NCBI GenBank assembly: GCA_037176725.1
Contig: JAZBRS010000054.1
Span: 15,270,001-15,334,000 of the forward strand
Source of the DNA: Posidonia oceanica
Taxonomy: Eukaryota; Streptophyta; Magnoliopsida; Alismatales; Posidoniaceae
Direction: 5' to 3'
DNA length: 64,000 bases
In this document: in pieces, positions 11,254 to 21,242 of the stretch
How the letters are laid out: each line of letters begins with the position of its first letter
Numbering within the stretch: the first letter of the stretch is position 1
Program-made: the position numbers and the translations under genes
The notes under the pieces: generated by a model
What the model saw: the letters and a program-made list of their open reading frames with translations, nothing else
What the model was told of the DNA's origin: nothing
The model's database searches: none

Positions 11254-11751
11254 CTACAGACGCCCCAGCAGTTCTTTGACTTCCTTCTCAGTTGTAAGAG
11301 GAGGCATGTCAATGATTGCTCTGGCCTTGATGGGGTCCACCTCAATTCCCCTCTGGCTGATGATATAGCCCAAAAGCTTCCTAGAAGAAACTCCGAACAC
11401 ACATTTGTTGGGGTTGAGGCGAAGCTTGTAGTGCCTAAGGCGGTCAAAGAGCCTTCTCAGGCAGGATAGGTGATCCTCGGACTCTTTGGACTTGATGATC
11501 ATATCGTCCACATAAACCTCGACCTCCTAGTACATGTGGTCATGGAACAATGCAGTCATGGCTCGCTGATATGTCGCCCCTACATTCTTGAGTCCAAAAG
11601 GCATCACTCGATAGCAGAAGACTCCCTAAGGGGTGATGAAAGATGTCTTCTACATATCCTCCTCTGCCATTCTGATTTGGTTGTAGCCTGAGAAGCCATC
11701 CATGAATGAAAGCATTTTGTGTCCCGTGGTATTGTCAACTAGGACATCAAT
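11254..11751 (-). pseudogene. pol: TE2 reverse transcriptase, C-terminal part
   Basis: Contains the RT active site VYVDDMIIK at about 11490-11516, then LRLNPNKCVFGVSS and QRGIEVDP. Stops occur at 11527-11529 (TAG where TE8 has CAA, just before the YVDD region), and at about 11628 and 11655 (within the motif corresponding to EKTSFITPWGVF). The upstream half lies at 15246-16010, beyond the solo LTR inserted at 11757. Confidence 0.85.
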
Positions 11752-11756
11752 GTGTG
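11752..11756. repeat. Target-site duplication GTGTG (left)
   Basis: GTGTG lies immediately before TGTAGACACC. The same five bases follow the LTR end at 15241-15245. Removing the LTR and one copy restores continuous RT homology with 49890-49925. Confidence 0.92.
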
Positions 11757-11976
11757 TGTAGACACCCCATTCTGACAGCTTGGAAGTTGTTTGTTTTCTT
11801 TCGCAGGCTCGTGTGGACTCTGGAATGGCATTCTTTTATCCTAACCCATTTTCCAACCCAAACCCAAGCCTAAAACCCTACCCAAACCCTAGAAGCCTTA
11901 ACCCAAGCTTTTTGCACATTTTCAAGCCTTCCTAAGCCTAAGCCGAAGCCCATTTGTAGCCTTTGCCAACTGAGCG

Positions 11977-14310
11977 TGTTGTACGCTGGAATAGGTAGCG
12001 TCCAATGTTGGACACGTCCTGTGCTAGCGTCCAACGTTGGACGTGCCCTGTGTTGGCGTCCAATGTTGGACGCTTCTTGCTCCAGCGTCCAACGGCTCGG
12101 CTACAGCAGCGGCTGTTCCACCCCTTCCAGCTCACCAACTGTCCAATCCCCCGCCTCCCCGCACTTACTACCTGTCCTCTCTTGCCCTCCAGCTCATCCA
12201 CTACCTTCCAAGCTTGAGTAACTACCTTGGAAACCCATCATTGCCAATTCAACCGAAAATCCACTCTCTCCGCCCTCACAACCTTCGGCCGCCTGTGTCA
12301 GCCACCGCCGTGGCTCCACCAGCCATCTGACACACCTCTACCAAGCCCTGACATTCCTTGAGCCTCCCACACACCTAGACGCCTCTGACACCACCTGCAA
12401 CCGCCTGTAAAATCCGCTACCCGCACACGAACCCATGCATTCCAGCAACAAAACACCCTCCTTTTAGCCATTCTAGCATTCACCACACAGTGCGAGGAGA
12501 GAAATCATCAACTCCAGAGCATAGAGGGATCATCCACCTCTGTCCTTGACCTTTTGCCGACTCTTCTGGTGCCTCCTGCAGCTCGTGGGACCTCGCCGGA
12601 GTTGGCTCTGCAGCAACCTCCGCAGCGCCCGCGACGAAGGAGCTTCCACCGTTCCAGGCCGTCTAAAGGTTAGTTTTCTTCCCCTTAGGCTCATGCATGC
12701 TAGTGTGAATGTTTCCCTCTGCTTTCCATGCATCTTAGCATAGCACACACCCCTCCATCGCTTGGTTTTCCGGCGATGAGGAGGAAGAGGTGGGTGGAGC
12801 AATCCACCTGCCTAATTTCGGTGCCAAGCATACCACCATGCTTGTAATCGAACACGTTTGCTTGTTAGCTAGTTTATTTGAAGTTTTCAAGTGATTTGGC
12901 TGCCTCGCTTAACTGAAGCGAAGTTCAATGTGTTGGACGCACCATCTGGTGCGTCCAACATTGGACGCCTGCTACGGCAATGTCCAACACCCTATCTTGC
13001 TTTGCTCTTGTTTTAATGCCTTCCATGCTTTGCTATTGTTTGTTTTTCTGTGAATCCATGCAGCATGCCTCCTTTATTTGTTTCTGATGTCATACCATGC
13101 CCATATCCATGCTTTGATCCATGCCTAAGCCGTTTTGCATGATTTAAGTTCATCTTGCTTCCTGCCTACATTGGACGCCAGGGTGAGCCGCGTCCATCGT
13201 TGGACGCTGGTTCACTCGGCGTCCAACACCTTTGTTTGCTATAACTTGCTGCCATGCTTATACCATGCTTATTTTTGATGTTTATGCATGTTCTGCGTTT
13301 GCTTAGAGATGCTTGGCCCCTATGGCAACCATGCTTAGGTTTGCTAAGATCTTTTTAAGTTGCATGCTCCTTCTTGCAAGTTTTGTCCTTTATTTCCATG
13401 CATGCTCTCTTTTTATTTGCCTCTCTTGGATCAAATGCTTGCCATGCTTGTTGAATGCTCCTTTCTTGCTTTGTTATGCCATTAGTATGCTTGCATGCAT
13501 ATAGGTGGGGTTTAGAGCTGAGCTCCCCCTTAGCACAGGTAAGCTTGCATGCTGTGGGCGTTGGACGCCAGAGACTCCAACGTCCAACGTTGGACGCTGG
13601 TGTCTCCAACGTCTAATGACCCTGCTCTTCTGTTTCCTTTTTTAGCTTGCATAATGCTCTGATCTTGCTTGTTTCTATGACTTTAGTGTTTACCATGCAT
13701 GCCTAGCTTCTTTTGCAACTGTTCTATGCTTTCTTTGGCTTATTTGCTATTTTATGCAAGTTTTTGTGTGTTTGTGCCTCCCAGAGCGTTGTACGCTGCT
13801 GGAGCAGGCGTCCAACATTGGACGCCGGCCTAGCTCGCGTCCAACGTCCTAGTTGTGTCTTTGGCCTGGCACATGCTACAGGTAAGGTCTGTTTGGTTTC
13901 TTATGCTTCCCTCGTTTGCATGTCTGCCCTCTGCTCACCTCCAGTAGCCCAAATGCATGATCCCTATTCTCATCTATCCTTTGTATGCTTTTTTTTCTTT
14001 TTTTCCTCTCGGGCCTGTGTTAGACGCCTGTCACTCTGGCGTCTAACATTGGACGCCATGGTCAGTGGCGTCCAACAACCTGCTTGCTTTGATCCTTGAT
14101 CCTGGTTTGCCCCTTGCTCTGATTCCTCTTCTAATCTTTATTAGGTTAGTCTTGCACCCATTTAGTTGCATTTTTGCATCTGTATTGCATCCATATAGCT
14201 AGATTGCATGGTTTTCTAAAATTTGCATGCTGTTTGCCTCCAGCAGGTGTTGGACGCCAGCAATGCCAACGTCCAACGTTGGACACTGGTGTTGCCAGCG
14301 TCCAATGCTT
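11977..14310 (+). repeat. Seven dispersed double-hairpin modules
   Basis: Modules lie at about 11977-12100, 12931-12992, 13171-13228, 13558-13618, 13787-13850, 14019-14075 and 14247-14310. Each is two adjacent dyads: TTGGACGC, loop, GCGTCCAA, then CGTTGGACGC, loop, GCGTCCAAC. The best is 12932-12959, a perfect 13-bp stem (GTTGGACGCACCA) with a 2-nt loop TC. Loops vary while stems are kept. Confidence 0.85.
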
Positions 14311-14860
14311 GCAGATGGCTGATAGTCATTTTGAAACGCCGATTTTGCTTTGCTCGTCGTTTTCTGCATTTTATTGCTTCTTAGGCTCGCTACAACCCCT
14401 ATGCATGTTGCCCTACCCTTTGTTTTGGTTTTGCACCCCGCTTTGCACCATTTTCCATGTTTTGCATCGTTTTTCCACTCCTTTGCATAGTTTTCCAAGC
14501 CCCTTTGCATCGTTTTCCGCTCGCCTTGCATTGTTCTCCGTGCCTTGCATTGTTTTCCGCATTTCGCACCGTTTTCCACACTTGCTTTGCTTTATCGCTT
14601 GCATGTCGCTTGCATTGCTTGGTTTCCCCACAATTTTGCTTTACCGCTTGCATCTGCATTAGGACTATGATGCTTACTGCCTAGGAGTTCTCATGAACCA
14701 AGGTCCGCCCAGTTCGGAACACTAGCAGCGTTGCTAAGCACATAGATAGCACATTTACTTCCCATGCATAGCAAGTAGGCATCCATGGCATTTAGGCATT
14801 AGGCTAGCAATTCACTGCATTAGCGCGAGATTGCCTAAGAAAGAACGACTCTCGGACGTA

Positions 14861-14901
14861 TCGGGGGTGCTTAACACCTTCCCCGTGTGTAACAGGAGTC
14901 C
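14861..14901 (+). promoter_or_regulatory. Conserved Tat LTR core block
   Basis: The block contains GGGGGTGC, TTAACACCTTCCCC, GTGTGTAAC and GGAGTCC. The same order occurs in every LTR here that retains its 3' part: 17860-17895 (-), 21576-21617 (-), 28211-28255 (-), 30951-30993 (+) and 55200-55240 (-). It includes a small GGTG/CACC dyad. It lies about 340-360 bp from the LTR end, so probably in R/U5. Confidence 0.75.
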
Positions 14902-15240
14902 TTGCCCTTTCTCTTGGCTCGCATCGACCTTTTCCTTTATCCTAGGCATGAGTCATAGCATAGCATAGCATAGCATAGCTTAGCGTTGCACTCCTTTGCC
15001 CCTTCTTTGCATCCGGTTTTGCATGACTTTTCATGCATTACCCCCGGTTTCCCTGGTCTTCCAATTCAATAGACCTGGTGGCGACTCCGATTTTGTCTTA
15101 TCATTTCTTTTCTTTTCTTTTGCCAGCGTTTCCGAGTCAAATTCTTCCCTCGGATCCTACCACAAATAGTGACCCTAATGTCGATCTGTGCACGAGAGCT
15201 TTGGCATCGTACATGGATTTGATATTTCAGGATTACTACA

Positions 15241-15245
15241 GTGTG
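15241..15245. repeat. Target-site duplication GTGTG (right)
   Basis: Matches 11752-11756 exactly and marks the right edge of the solo LTR insertion. Confidence 0.92.
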
Positions 15246-16010
15246 GCAGCGGGAAATCATCCTTGGAACTCGCCTTGTTCAGGTCCCTGTAATTAATGCA
15301 CATGCAGACCCGACCATCCTTCTTGGGTACCAGCACAACATTTGCAAGCCACTCAGGGTACAGAACGACCTTGAGGAAATTGACATTGTGTTGCTTCACA
15401 ATTTCCTCCTTGAGCATCAATAGCCATTGCGGACGCCATCTTTTGAGCTTCTGCTTGATGGGCTTTGCATCACCACTATCTCAACATCGAGGCCAACCAT
15501 GTCGTCATAACTCCAGGCGTATACATCTACATATTTTTTGAGGAATGCAATGAATTCTGCTCTAGCCTGGGGTGTCAACCTGGCACTGATGCGGACCTCC
15601 TTGACCTCTTCGGCTGTGCCGTTGTTGACAACCTCTATCTCTTCTTCAACATGGAGGTTTGGCCCTTCGGGGTCATCGTCATGGGACTGGAATTCAGGCG
15701 TCGCTTCTTCTTCAACTCCTACATCTTCCTCTTGATCATCCTCCTCTTCATACGTAATAAGCTCCGAGAGGATCTCCTTCTTGAATATCGGATCGATGAC
15801 ATCGAAGGAGAGGATGTGCTCGGTGCTCTGCCCTTCACGCTTCAAGATGGTCATGTTGACTCTAGTGTTCTTATATCGGCACTGCGTGACTTCTGCCCTG
15901 GTAGTCTCTGGACCTGCTGATAGACCAGGTCGCTCTACTCCTACTACCTCTACTGTGTTTTTGGGGTTTTCCAAATTTTCTAATTTTTTTGGATTTTCTG
16001 ATATGTACAC
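15246..16010 (-). pseudogene. pol: TE2 reverse transcriptase, N-terminal part
   Basis: The upstream half of RT carries VTxxRYKNTRVNMTILK, an acidic segment (YEEEDDQEEDVGVEEE), HDDDPEGPNLHVEEE, EVRISARLTPQARAEFIAFL and YAWSYDDMVGLDVEIVV. After that, compared with TE8 (49670-49700), about 22 nt are deleted near 15472, shifting the frame. The downstream frame then reads VVLYPEWLANVVLVPKKDGRVCMCINYRDLNKAS, ending at the solo LTR. The homology continues without gap at 11751 once TE3 is removed. Confidence 0.85.
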
Positions 16011-17030
16011 AGGTGATGTAGATATCTGGCAGCTGTCCTTCTCCTAACTGATCTGACTGCTGCCGCCTAGGTCACTGCCCAAACCTAAATTGGCATTTTT
16101 TTTTTCATCCCCACCACGCCTGAGGCGGGGTTTGGGCTGAACATACCATCTAGACTCGCCTCCTGACTACGTAGTGATCAACTCGTCGGGTTTAGTGGAT
16201 GCAACCTCCGACTGCTCCAAGACCATGATAGCTGGGTGGTCTTGTTGTCGGTTGGAACAATCAAGCTCGCATTCTATGAGCACCGCCATTCCCTTCCTCA
16301 GCGCATGCTGCTCTACAGCCTCCTCTGCCAATACGGTGAGCTGCTCTTGGAACAAAAGTTCCAAGTCATCGAGCTGGCTGTCCATCTCTACCATTGCTCC
16401 CTCATCCTCATCTGGAGCAAAATCAAGGTAGTAGGCATCGGCCGCCTCTAGGCCCACATGTACAATCGCCTGGACCTCCCTGTCAGTCCGATCTGTCTCT
16501 ATCATATGCTCCTCGTCTGAGTAAAAGTCCTCGACACAGACCCACTCCTCTGTCGGCAATGGGGATGTCTGGTGCAGTCCCGACTGTACTGATGTCTGAC
16601 TATTGTTGGGATTGAGAGTACCTGCACTGATGAAGTTGGTGAGATCCCGCGGAATGATCAGCTTTCAGTTCTTTGAGCGTGCGAATCCATCTTTGTGAGG
16701 CTGCCAATCATAGCCAAGTCCTTTATTATCTCTCCTCTCTGCTGCTGCAACGGGCTCGGCGATCCCCTGGCCGTACCACCCGAGTGGTGTCCCCATCTCA
16801 TAACCCCAATGGCGACATAAGTTCTCGAACATCAAAGAAGGGTTGGAACAAATGGCCATGCTGGCACATTCGAGATCTGGAATGAAATTGACCAACTCAA
16901 ACCGATTGACACAATAAAGTACGTAAGAGGGTTTAGGGTCGAACTGGACAGTTTGTAAAGAGACGGAAGAGACAACCTCGACTTTCTCCTTATCGATGTT
17001 TTCCACCATAACAATGACAACATCGTCACC
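16011..17030 (-). pseudogene. pol: TE2 PR-RT acidic spacer
   Basis: Coding spacer between protease and RT, shared with TE4 and TE8. Order: VRFVPDLE-like segment, MFENLCRHWGYEMGTPLGWYGQGIAEP, then LPTEEWVCVEDFYSDEE, then YYLDFAPDEDEG, DDLELLFQEQL, PAIMVLEQSE and PDELITT. The acidic 'Y-x-D-x-x-x-D-E' pattern appears twice. The frame is broken by stops and shifts. I recognise no domain; conservation among three copies argues that it was coding. Confidence 0.7.
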
Positions 17031-17525
17031 CTAATGGAACTTGATCATGCGATGGAGAGTCGAGGGGAGCACTTGATGCTTGTGGAGCCAAGGGCGCCCA
17101 AGCAGGAGGTTAAAAGAAGGCACAAGATCAACGATGTAGAACTCTACATCGAAAACAATAGGTCCTATGGTTTGGGGAATGATTAGGATCCCCAGTGCAT
17201 CATGGTGCGTGTTATCAAAGGCAGTCATTCCCTTTGTAGCTAGTGTAATGTCCACAGCTTTGAATCCGAGTCGACTTGCTGTGTGCAAGGAACAGACATT
17301 GAGGCCTACCCCATTATCAACCAGCGTCAAGGGAATACGGAAGTTTGGTACTACACCGTGATGAATAGGGATTGGTTATGGTTTATCTCTGTCAGAGGCA
17401 ATTCATCACTTGAAAAAGAGATGACTTACGAAACACAATCATGCCCACCATGGTCTCGAGGGCAGCGGGCTCAATGGTTGGGGAGACGTAGGCAGCCTGG
17501 AAAACTCTAAGAAAGGCCTCCTTAT
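17031..17525 (-). pseudogene. pol: TE2 aspartic protease
   Basis: Retropepsin-like protease that would mature the polyprotein. It shows LVDNGVGLNVCSL (active site DNG rather than DTG/DSG, as is common in Tat elements), AFDNTHHDALGIL, FDVEFYIVDLVPSFNLLLGRPWLHKHQ and STLHRMIKFH. The segment before it (EEAFLRVFQAAYVSP-like, about 17440-17525) continues gag from 24001 across the TE4 insertion. Confidence 0.85.
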
Positions 17526-17530
17526 GATCC
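17526..17530. repeat. Target-site duplication GATCC (left)
   Basis: GATCC precedes TGTAGTAATCC, and an identical GATCC follows the far LTR edge at 24001-24005. The pair brackets TE4 inside TE2 at the gag-protease joint. Confidence 0.9.
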
Positions 17531-18305
17531 TGTAGTAATCCTGAATTCTGATCGTCCATGCACGATGCCAAAGCTCGCGTGCACCGATCAAAATAGGCTC
17601 GCTATATGTGGCAGGATCCGAGGGAAGAAACTCGACTCGGAAACGCTGGCAAAAGAAGAAAAAGAAAATGATAAGACAAATCGGAGTCGCCACCAGGTCT
17701 ATTGAACCGGGAGACTGGGAAAACCAAGGGTAAAGCATGAAAAGACATGCAAAACCGGATGCAAAGAGGGGGCAAAGGGATGCAATGCAAAGCTATGCTA
17801 TGACTCATGCCTAGGATAATGGAAAGGTCGATGCGAGCCAAGAGAGAGGGCAAGGACTCCTGTTACGCACGGGAAAGGTGTTAGGCACCCCTGATACGCC
17901 TGAGAGTCGGTCTTTCTTAGGCAATCTCGCGCTAATGCAGGGAAATGCTAGCCTAATGCCTAAATGCCATGAATGTCTACCTGCTATGCATGGGAAATAA
18001 ACGTGCTATCTATGACGCTGCTAGTGTTCCGAACTGGGCGGACCCTGGTTCGTGAGAACTCCTAGGTAGTAAGAATTATAGCCCTATTGCAGATGCAGGC
18101 GATAAAACAAAACTGCGGGGAAAACCAGGCAATGCAAATGACATGTAAGATATAAACCAAAGCAGGCACGGAAAACGGTGCGAAATGAGGAAAACGATGC
18201 AAGACGAAGAAAACGATGTAAGGCACAGAAAACGAGGGGAAAGCGGGGTGCAAAACCAAAACAAGGGTTAGGCAGCATGCATGGGGGTTGTGGTAGGCAC
18301 GAGCC
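17531..18305 (-). mobile_element. TE4 3' LTR, 5'-truncated
   Basis: The terminal ~775 bp of the LTR, ending TGTAGTAATCC on the plus strand (CTACA in sense). It contains the core block (17860-17895), the CGTTTTCC/TTGCA short repeat at about 18150-18260 and the PBS-like GGTGGCGACTCCG at 17682-17694. The U3 part is deleted and replaced by RT sequence. Confidence 0.88.
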
Positions 18306-18640
18306 AGGGGGGACAGAAGGGCGCTAATGCGGACCTCTCTGAATTCTTCTACTATGCCAATGCTGACAACCTCTGTCTCCTTTTCGACATGGAGGTTGGG
18401 GCCATCTGGATCGTCGTCATGGGGCCGGAACTCAGGCAAGGGTTCATCATTCTCATCTTCGCCTGCATCATCCTCCTCTCCATATGCAATAAGCTCCGAG
18501 AGGATCTCCTTCTCAAAGGTGGGGTCTGAGATATCGAAGGAGTGCAAGTGTTCCGCTGCTTGGCCCTGGTGACACTTTAGGATGGTCACGCTTACCCGAG
18601 TGTTTTTATACCCTCGGTGCGTGACCTCTGTCCTGGCAAA
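18306..18640 (-). pseudogene. pol: TE4 RT N-terminal stub
   Basis: Carries THRGYKNTRVSVTILKCHQGQ, HSFDISDPTFEKEILSEL, the acidic YGEEDDAGEDENDEP segment and EVRISALLSP. It then runs directly into LTR sequence, so the catalytic part of RT is absent. TE8 continues with RVEFIAFLKEYADVFAW at this point. Confidence 0.85.
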
Positions 18641-20140
18641 CTCCTCAACTGGCTCTGCCTGCTCTGACTCTGCTGATGGCTCTGCTGATTCTGCTGGTGA
18701 CTGTGCTACTACTTGCTGCTATGCTGTTGGTGCCTGCTGCTTGTGCATGTTGTGCTGCTGCTGATGCATGTTGTGCTGCTGCTGATGCATGTTGTACTGC
18801 TGCTAGTGCATGTTGTACTGCTGCTACTTGCGGTGCTACCGGTGTTGTTTGTGGTGCTGATGCTACTGGTATCCGCTGTGCTGTTGCTTCCTCTGCACGT
18901 TCTGGTGCACTTACCAGGGATATATCAGGCTGGCGGCTAATCAGGGTACTGCCACCCGCTGCCTCGCCTAAGTGTGGCATGTGCTGCACGAACCATCTAG
19001 ACCCACTCCCTGGCTACAGGGTGATCAGCTCATCTGGTCTACCGAGTGCCTCGAGCGCTAGATCTTCCTCTAGGACCATGATAGAGGGATCTGTGGCGAC
19101 GGCCTTCCCCTTCTTCTGTGCTGTCTCATGCTCTGCCACATCTTGCACCAGTGACGCGAGCTCCTCCTGGAATAACTGCTCCAAGTCTCCCATAGAGAGA
19201 TCAATCTGAGCGTCTACAGCCGCTCCTGCCTCCTCATCTGAGGGTGAGTCGACGTAATAAGCGACTACCGGGCTATCGACCGGCCCTGGCTCAACTGTTG
19301 GGCTTTCTGCTGCTTGGGGCACTTGTTTTGCTGCTGTTGGGTAGGCTGCCAGGATCACTGCTGCTACTGACGGGGAGGCACAATTGCTCTTTTGGGGGGC
19401 CAATGGCTGGGCCGCCATGCTTGGGGATGAAGCGCCGACGCCCGTAGGTGACAGTGGTGGTCTCTCGGTAGCAGCGGTGAGAATCTTCCGCATAGCAAGA
19501 TCTGCTGAGGCTGACAGCGGTGTGCCTGACAGAGCTGCCTGGCTTGCTTGTGGCACTGTCGATGATGCAGGTTGAGTCACGCTGTCGCCTGATTCGACTG
19601 ACTGTGCCACCGGAGAAGGTGATTTCCATGCTAGCGCGGCTGCGGTCACAGGCTGACTGCGGGATGACGTCGGAGGGCGTGCTTCTGACTCTGGCGCTGC
19701 AGCTGCGACTGTCAGTGACTTTGGTGATGCTGCAGGAAGAGGGGAAACTGTCAACCCCGCCCCGAGGTTTGCCAATTCTGCTGCTTCAGTAGTGAGTGCC
19801 AAGCAAACTGACCAGGACGCAGTCACACTGAGCTGATCCTTACTGCTGGTTGGGGCTGCCTCAATTATGCCAGACTCCTCCTCATCTGAGTAGTAGTCCT
19901 CAATACAGACCCATTCTTCGGTTGGCAGTGGAGGGCTCGGGCATGATGCCTGCTGTGTTGGGGCTTCACTACTGTTTGCATCCAGGATACCTGCATTGGT
20001 GAAGTTAGTGAGGTCCTGCAGGATAGCCATCCTCTGATCCTTGGGCTGCATCTGTCTTTGCTGGACTGTAAGTCATATCCGAGGCCTTCAGAATCTCTTT
20101 GCTCTGCTGCTCTGATCGGCTCAGCGATTCCCTGGCCGTA
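18641..20140 (-). pseudogene. pol: TE4 PR-RT spacer, Ala/His-rich repeats
   Basis: Includes a 345-codon open stretch (19014-20051) with MAILQDLTNFTNAG, TEEWVCIEDYYSDEEESG, a long Ala/Ser/Pro-rich low-complexity part, VAYYVDSPSDEEAG, MGDLEQLFQEELASL, VAEHETAQKKGKA and PSIMVLEEDLALEA. Downstream (18645-18989) are imperfect repeats around QHASAAA. Aligned with TE8, the SDEE boxes and the DLEQLFQEE segment are the best-kept parts. Function unknown; probably a disordered linker with short conserved motifs. Confidence 0.75.
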
Positions 20141-20779
20141 TCACCCAAGTGGCGTTCCTTTGACATAGCCCCACCTGTAACAGACATTTTCGACCATCCG
20201 AAAGGGATTGCTATGAACGGCCAAGGAGTTGACACGTTCAAGATCAGGTACAAAGCTAACCGACTCGCACCGATTAACTCGATACAAGGCAGCTGAAAGC
20301 TCAGGGTCAAAAGGGATAGTATGTGAAGAGATGGGCGCAACCGCCTCGATCTGCTCCTTCTCGAAGTTTTCCGCCATTACAATGATAACATCGTCGCCGT
20401 GGTGAAACTTGATCATGCGGTGGAGGGTCGAGGGGATGTCCTGATGCTTGTGCAGCCAAGGGCGCCCAAGCAGGAAGTTAAAGTTAGGCTCCAAGTCAAC
20501 AATATAAAATTCCACATCGAACGTGACCGGGCCGATAATAAGAGGAATAATCAGAATCCCTAGAGCATCGTGGTGAGTATTGTCAAAAGCTATCATTCCC
20601 TTTATCGCCAGAGTGATATCCTCGGCTTTGAATCCGAGCCTGGTTGCAGTGCGCAACGGACAAACATTAAGGCCTGACCCGTTATCAACCAGCGATAGGG
20701 GAATGCGAAAGTTTTTGTATTGCACCGTGACAAACAAGGGTTGGTTATGATTAATCCCCACCAGAGGCAGCTCATCGCT
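20141..20779 (-). pseudogene. pol: TE4 aspartic protease
   Basis: SDELPLVGINHNQPLFV opens the segment, then LVDNGSGLNVCPL (active-site DNG), AFDNTHHDALGIL, VEFYIVDLEPNFNFLLGRPW and VPDLERVNSLAVHSNPFRM. It ends at TGA 20141-20143 where TE8 reads CGA. Upstream of the first conserved residue the DNA is leader sequence (CCCATGGCTAAC in sense), showing that gag was deleted. Confidence 0.85.
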
Positions 20780-21223
20780 CATTGTCGTTAGCCATGGGAG
20801 AAGCAATCAGTCTCTAATTGTCCTTAGCTTAATGCACAAGGGGAAGAAAATCACCCAATCATGGCAAACAGACAACACACATCATTGCAAAAGGCATGGG
20901 CATGGCATGTGTATGTGTGTGTGAGCATGATAGTGAAGGAAAAAACACTTATCATAGCAAAAAGCAGGTATGCATAGCATGTGCGGGTGCAGTGGCATTG
21001 CATCAGTGTAAAAAGAAGCATTAATCATTCAAAAGGCAAGCATGGTGTGCCAAGCAAGTATTTAGACATGTGATGCAGGTAAATAAAGCAACGCAAGCAA
21101 TCATGGCATAAAGTAGGTAAATAAACAAGCAAGCAGGTAAGCAAGTAAGGCAAGCAGAAGCAAAAGGCAAGCAAAACATAGAAGCAAGCGGCAAGAAGGC
21201 CAAGACGAAAGCCGGAGTACTGC
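20780..21223 (-). other. TE4 leader
   Basis: Non-coding leader between PBS and the deletion joint, rich in GCATG and GCAAG words, homologous to 27600-27974 and 31313-31800. Nothing else is visible. Confidence 0.7.
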
Positions 21224-21241
21224 TCCCCAGCGGAGTCGCCA
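21224..21241 (-). other. TE4 primer-binding site, tRNA-Arg type
   Basis: In sense the site reads TGGCGACTCCGCTGGGGA, one base from the LTR end. Its complement plus CCA fits the 3' end of a plant tRNA-Arg as I recall it. TE2 (27975-27992) and TE5 (31295-31312) have the same site with one change each. Confidence 0.8.
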
Positions 21242-21242
21242 C

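Larger units (their letters stand above)
11757..15240 (+). mobile_element. TE3 solo LTR (3484 bp)
   Basis: Starts TGTAGACACCCCATTCTGACAG and ends AGGATTACTACA, with the short inverted ends TGTAG/CTACA. It lies within TE2 RT, is flanked by GTGTG duplications and has no internal region, so it is a solo LTR left by LTR-LTR recombination. It carries seven double-hairpin modules with stems GTTGGACGC/GCGTCCAAC, a TTTTCC/TTGCA-rich short repeat at 14440-14650, a Tat-type core block at 14861-14901, and a PBS-like TGGCGACTCCG at 15079-15089. ORFs inside it are not conserved and are not genes. Confidence 0.93.
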
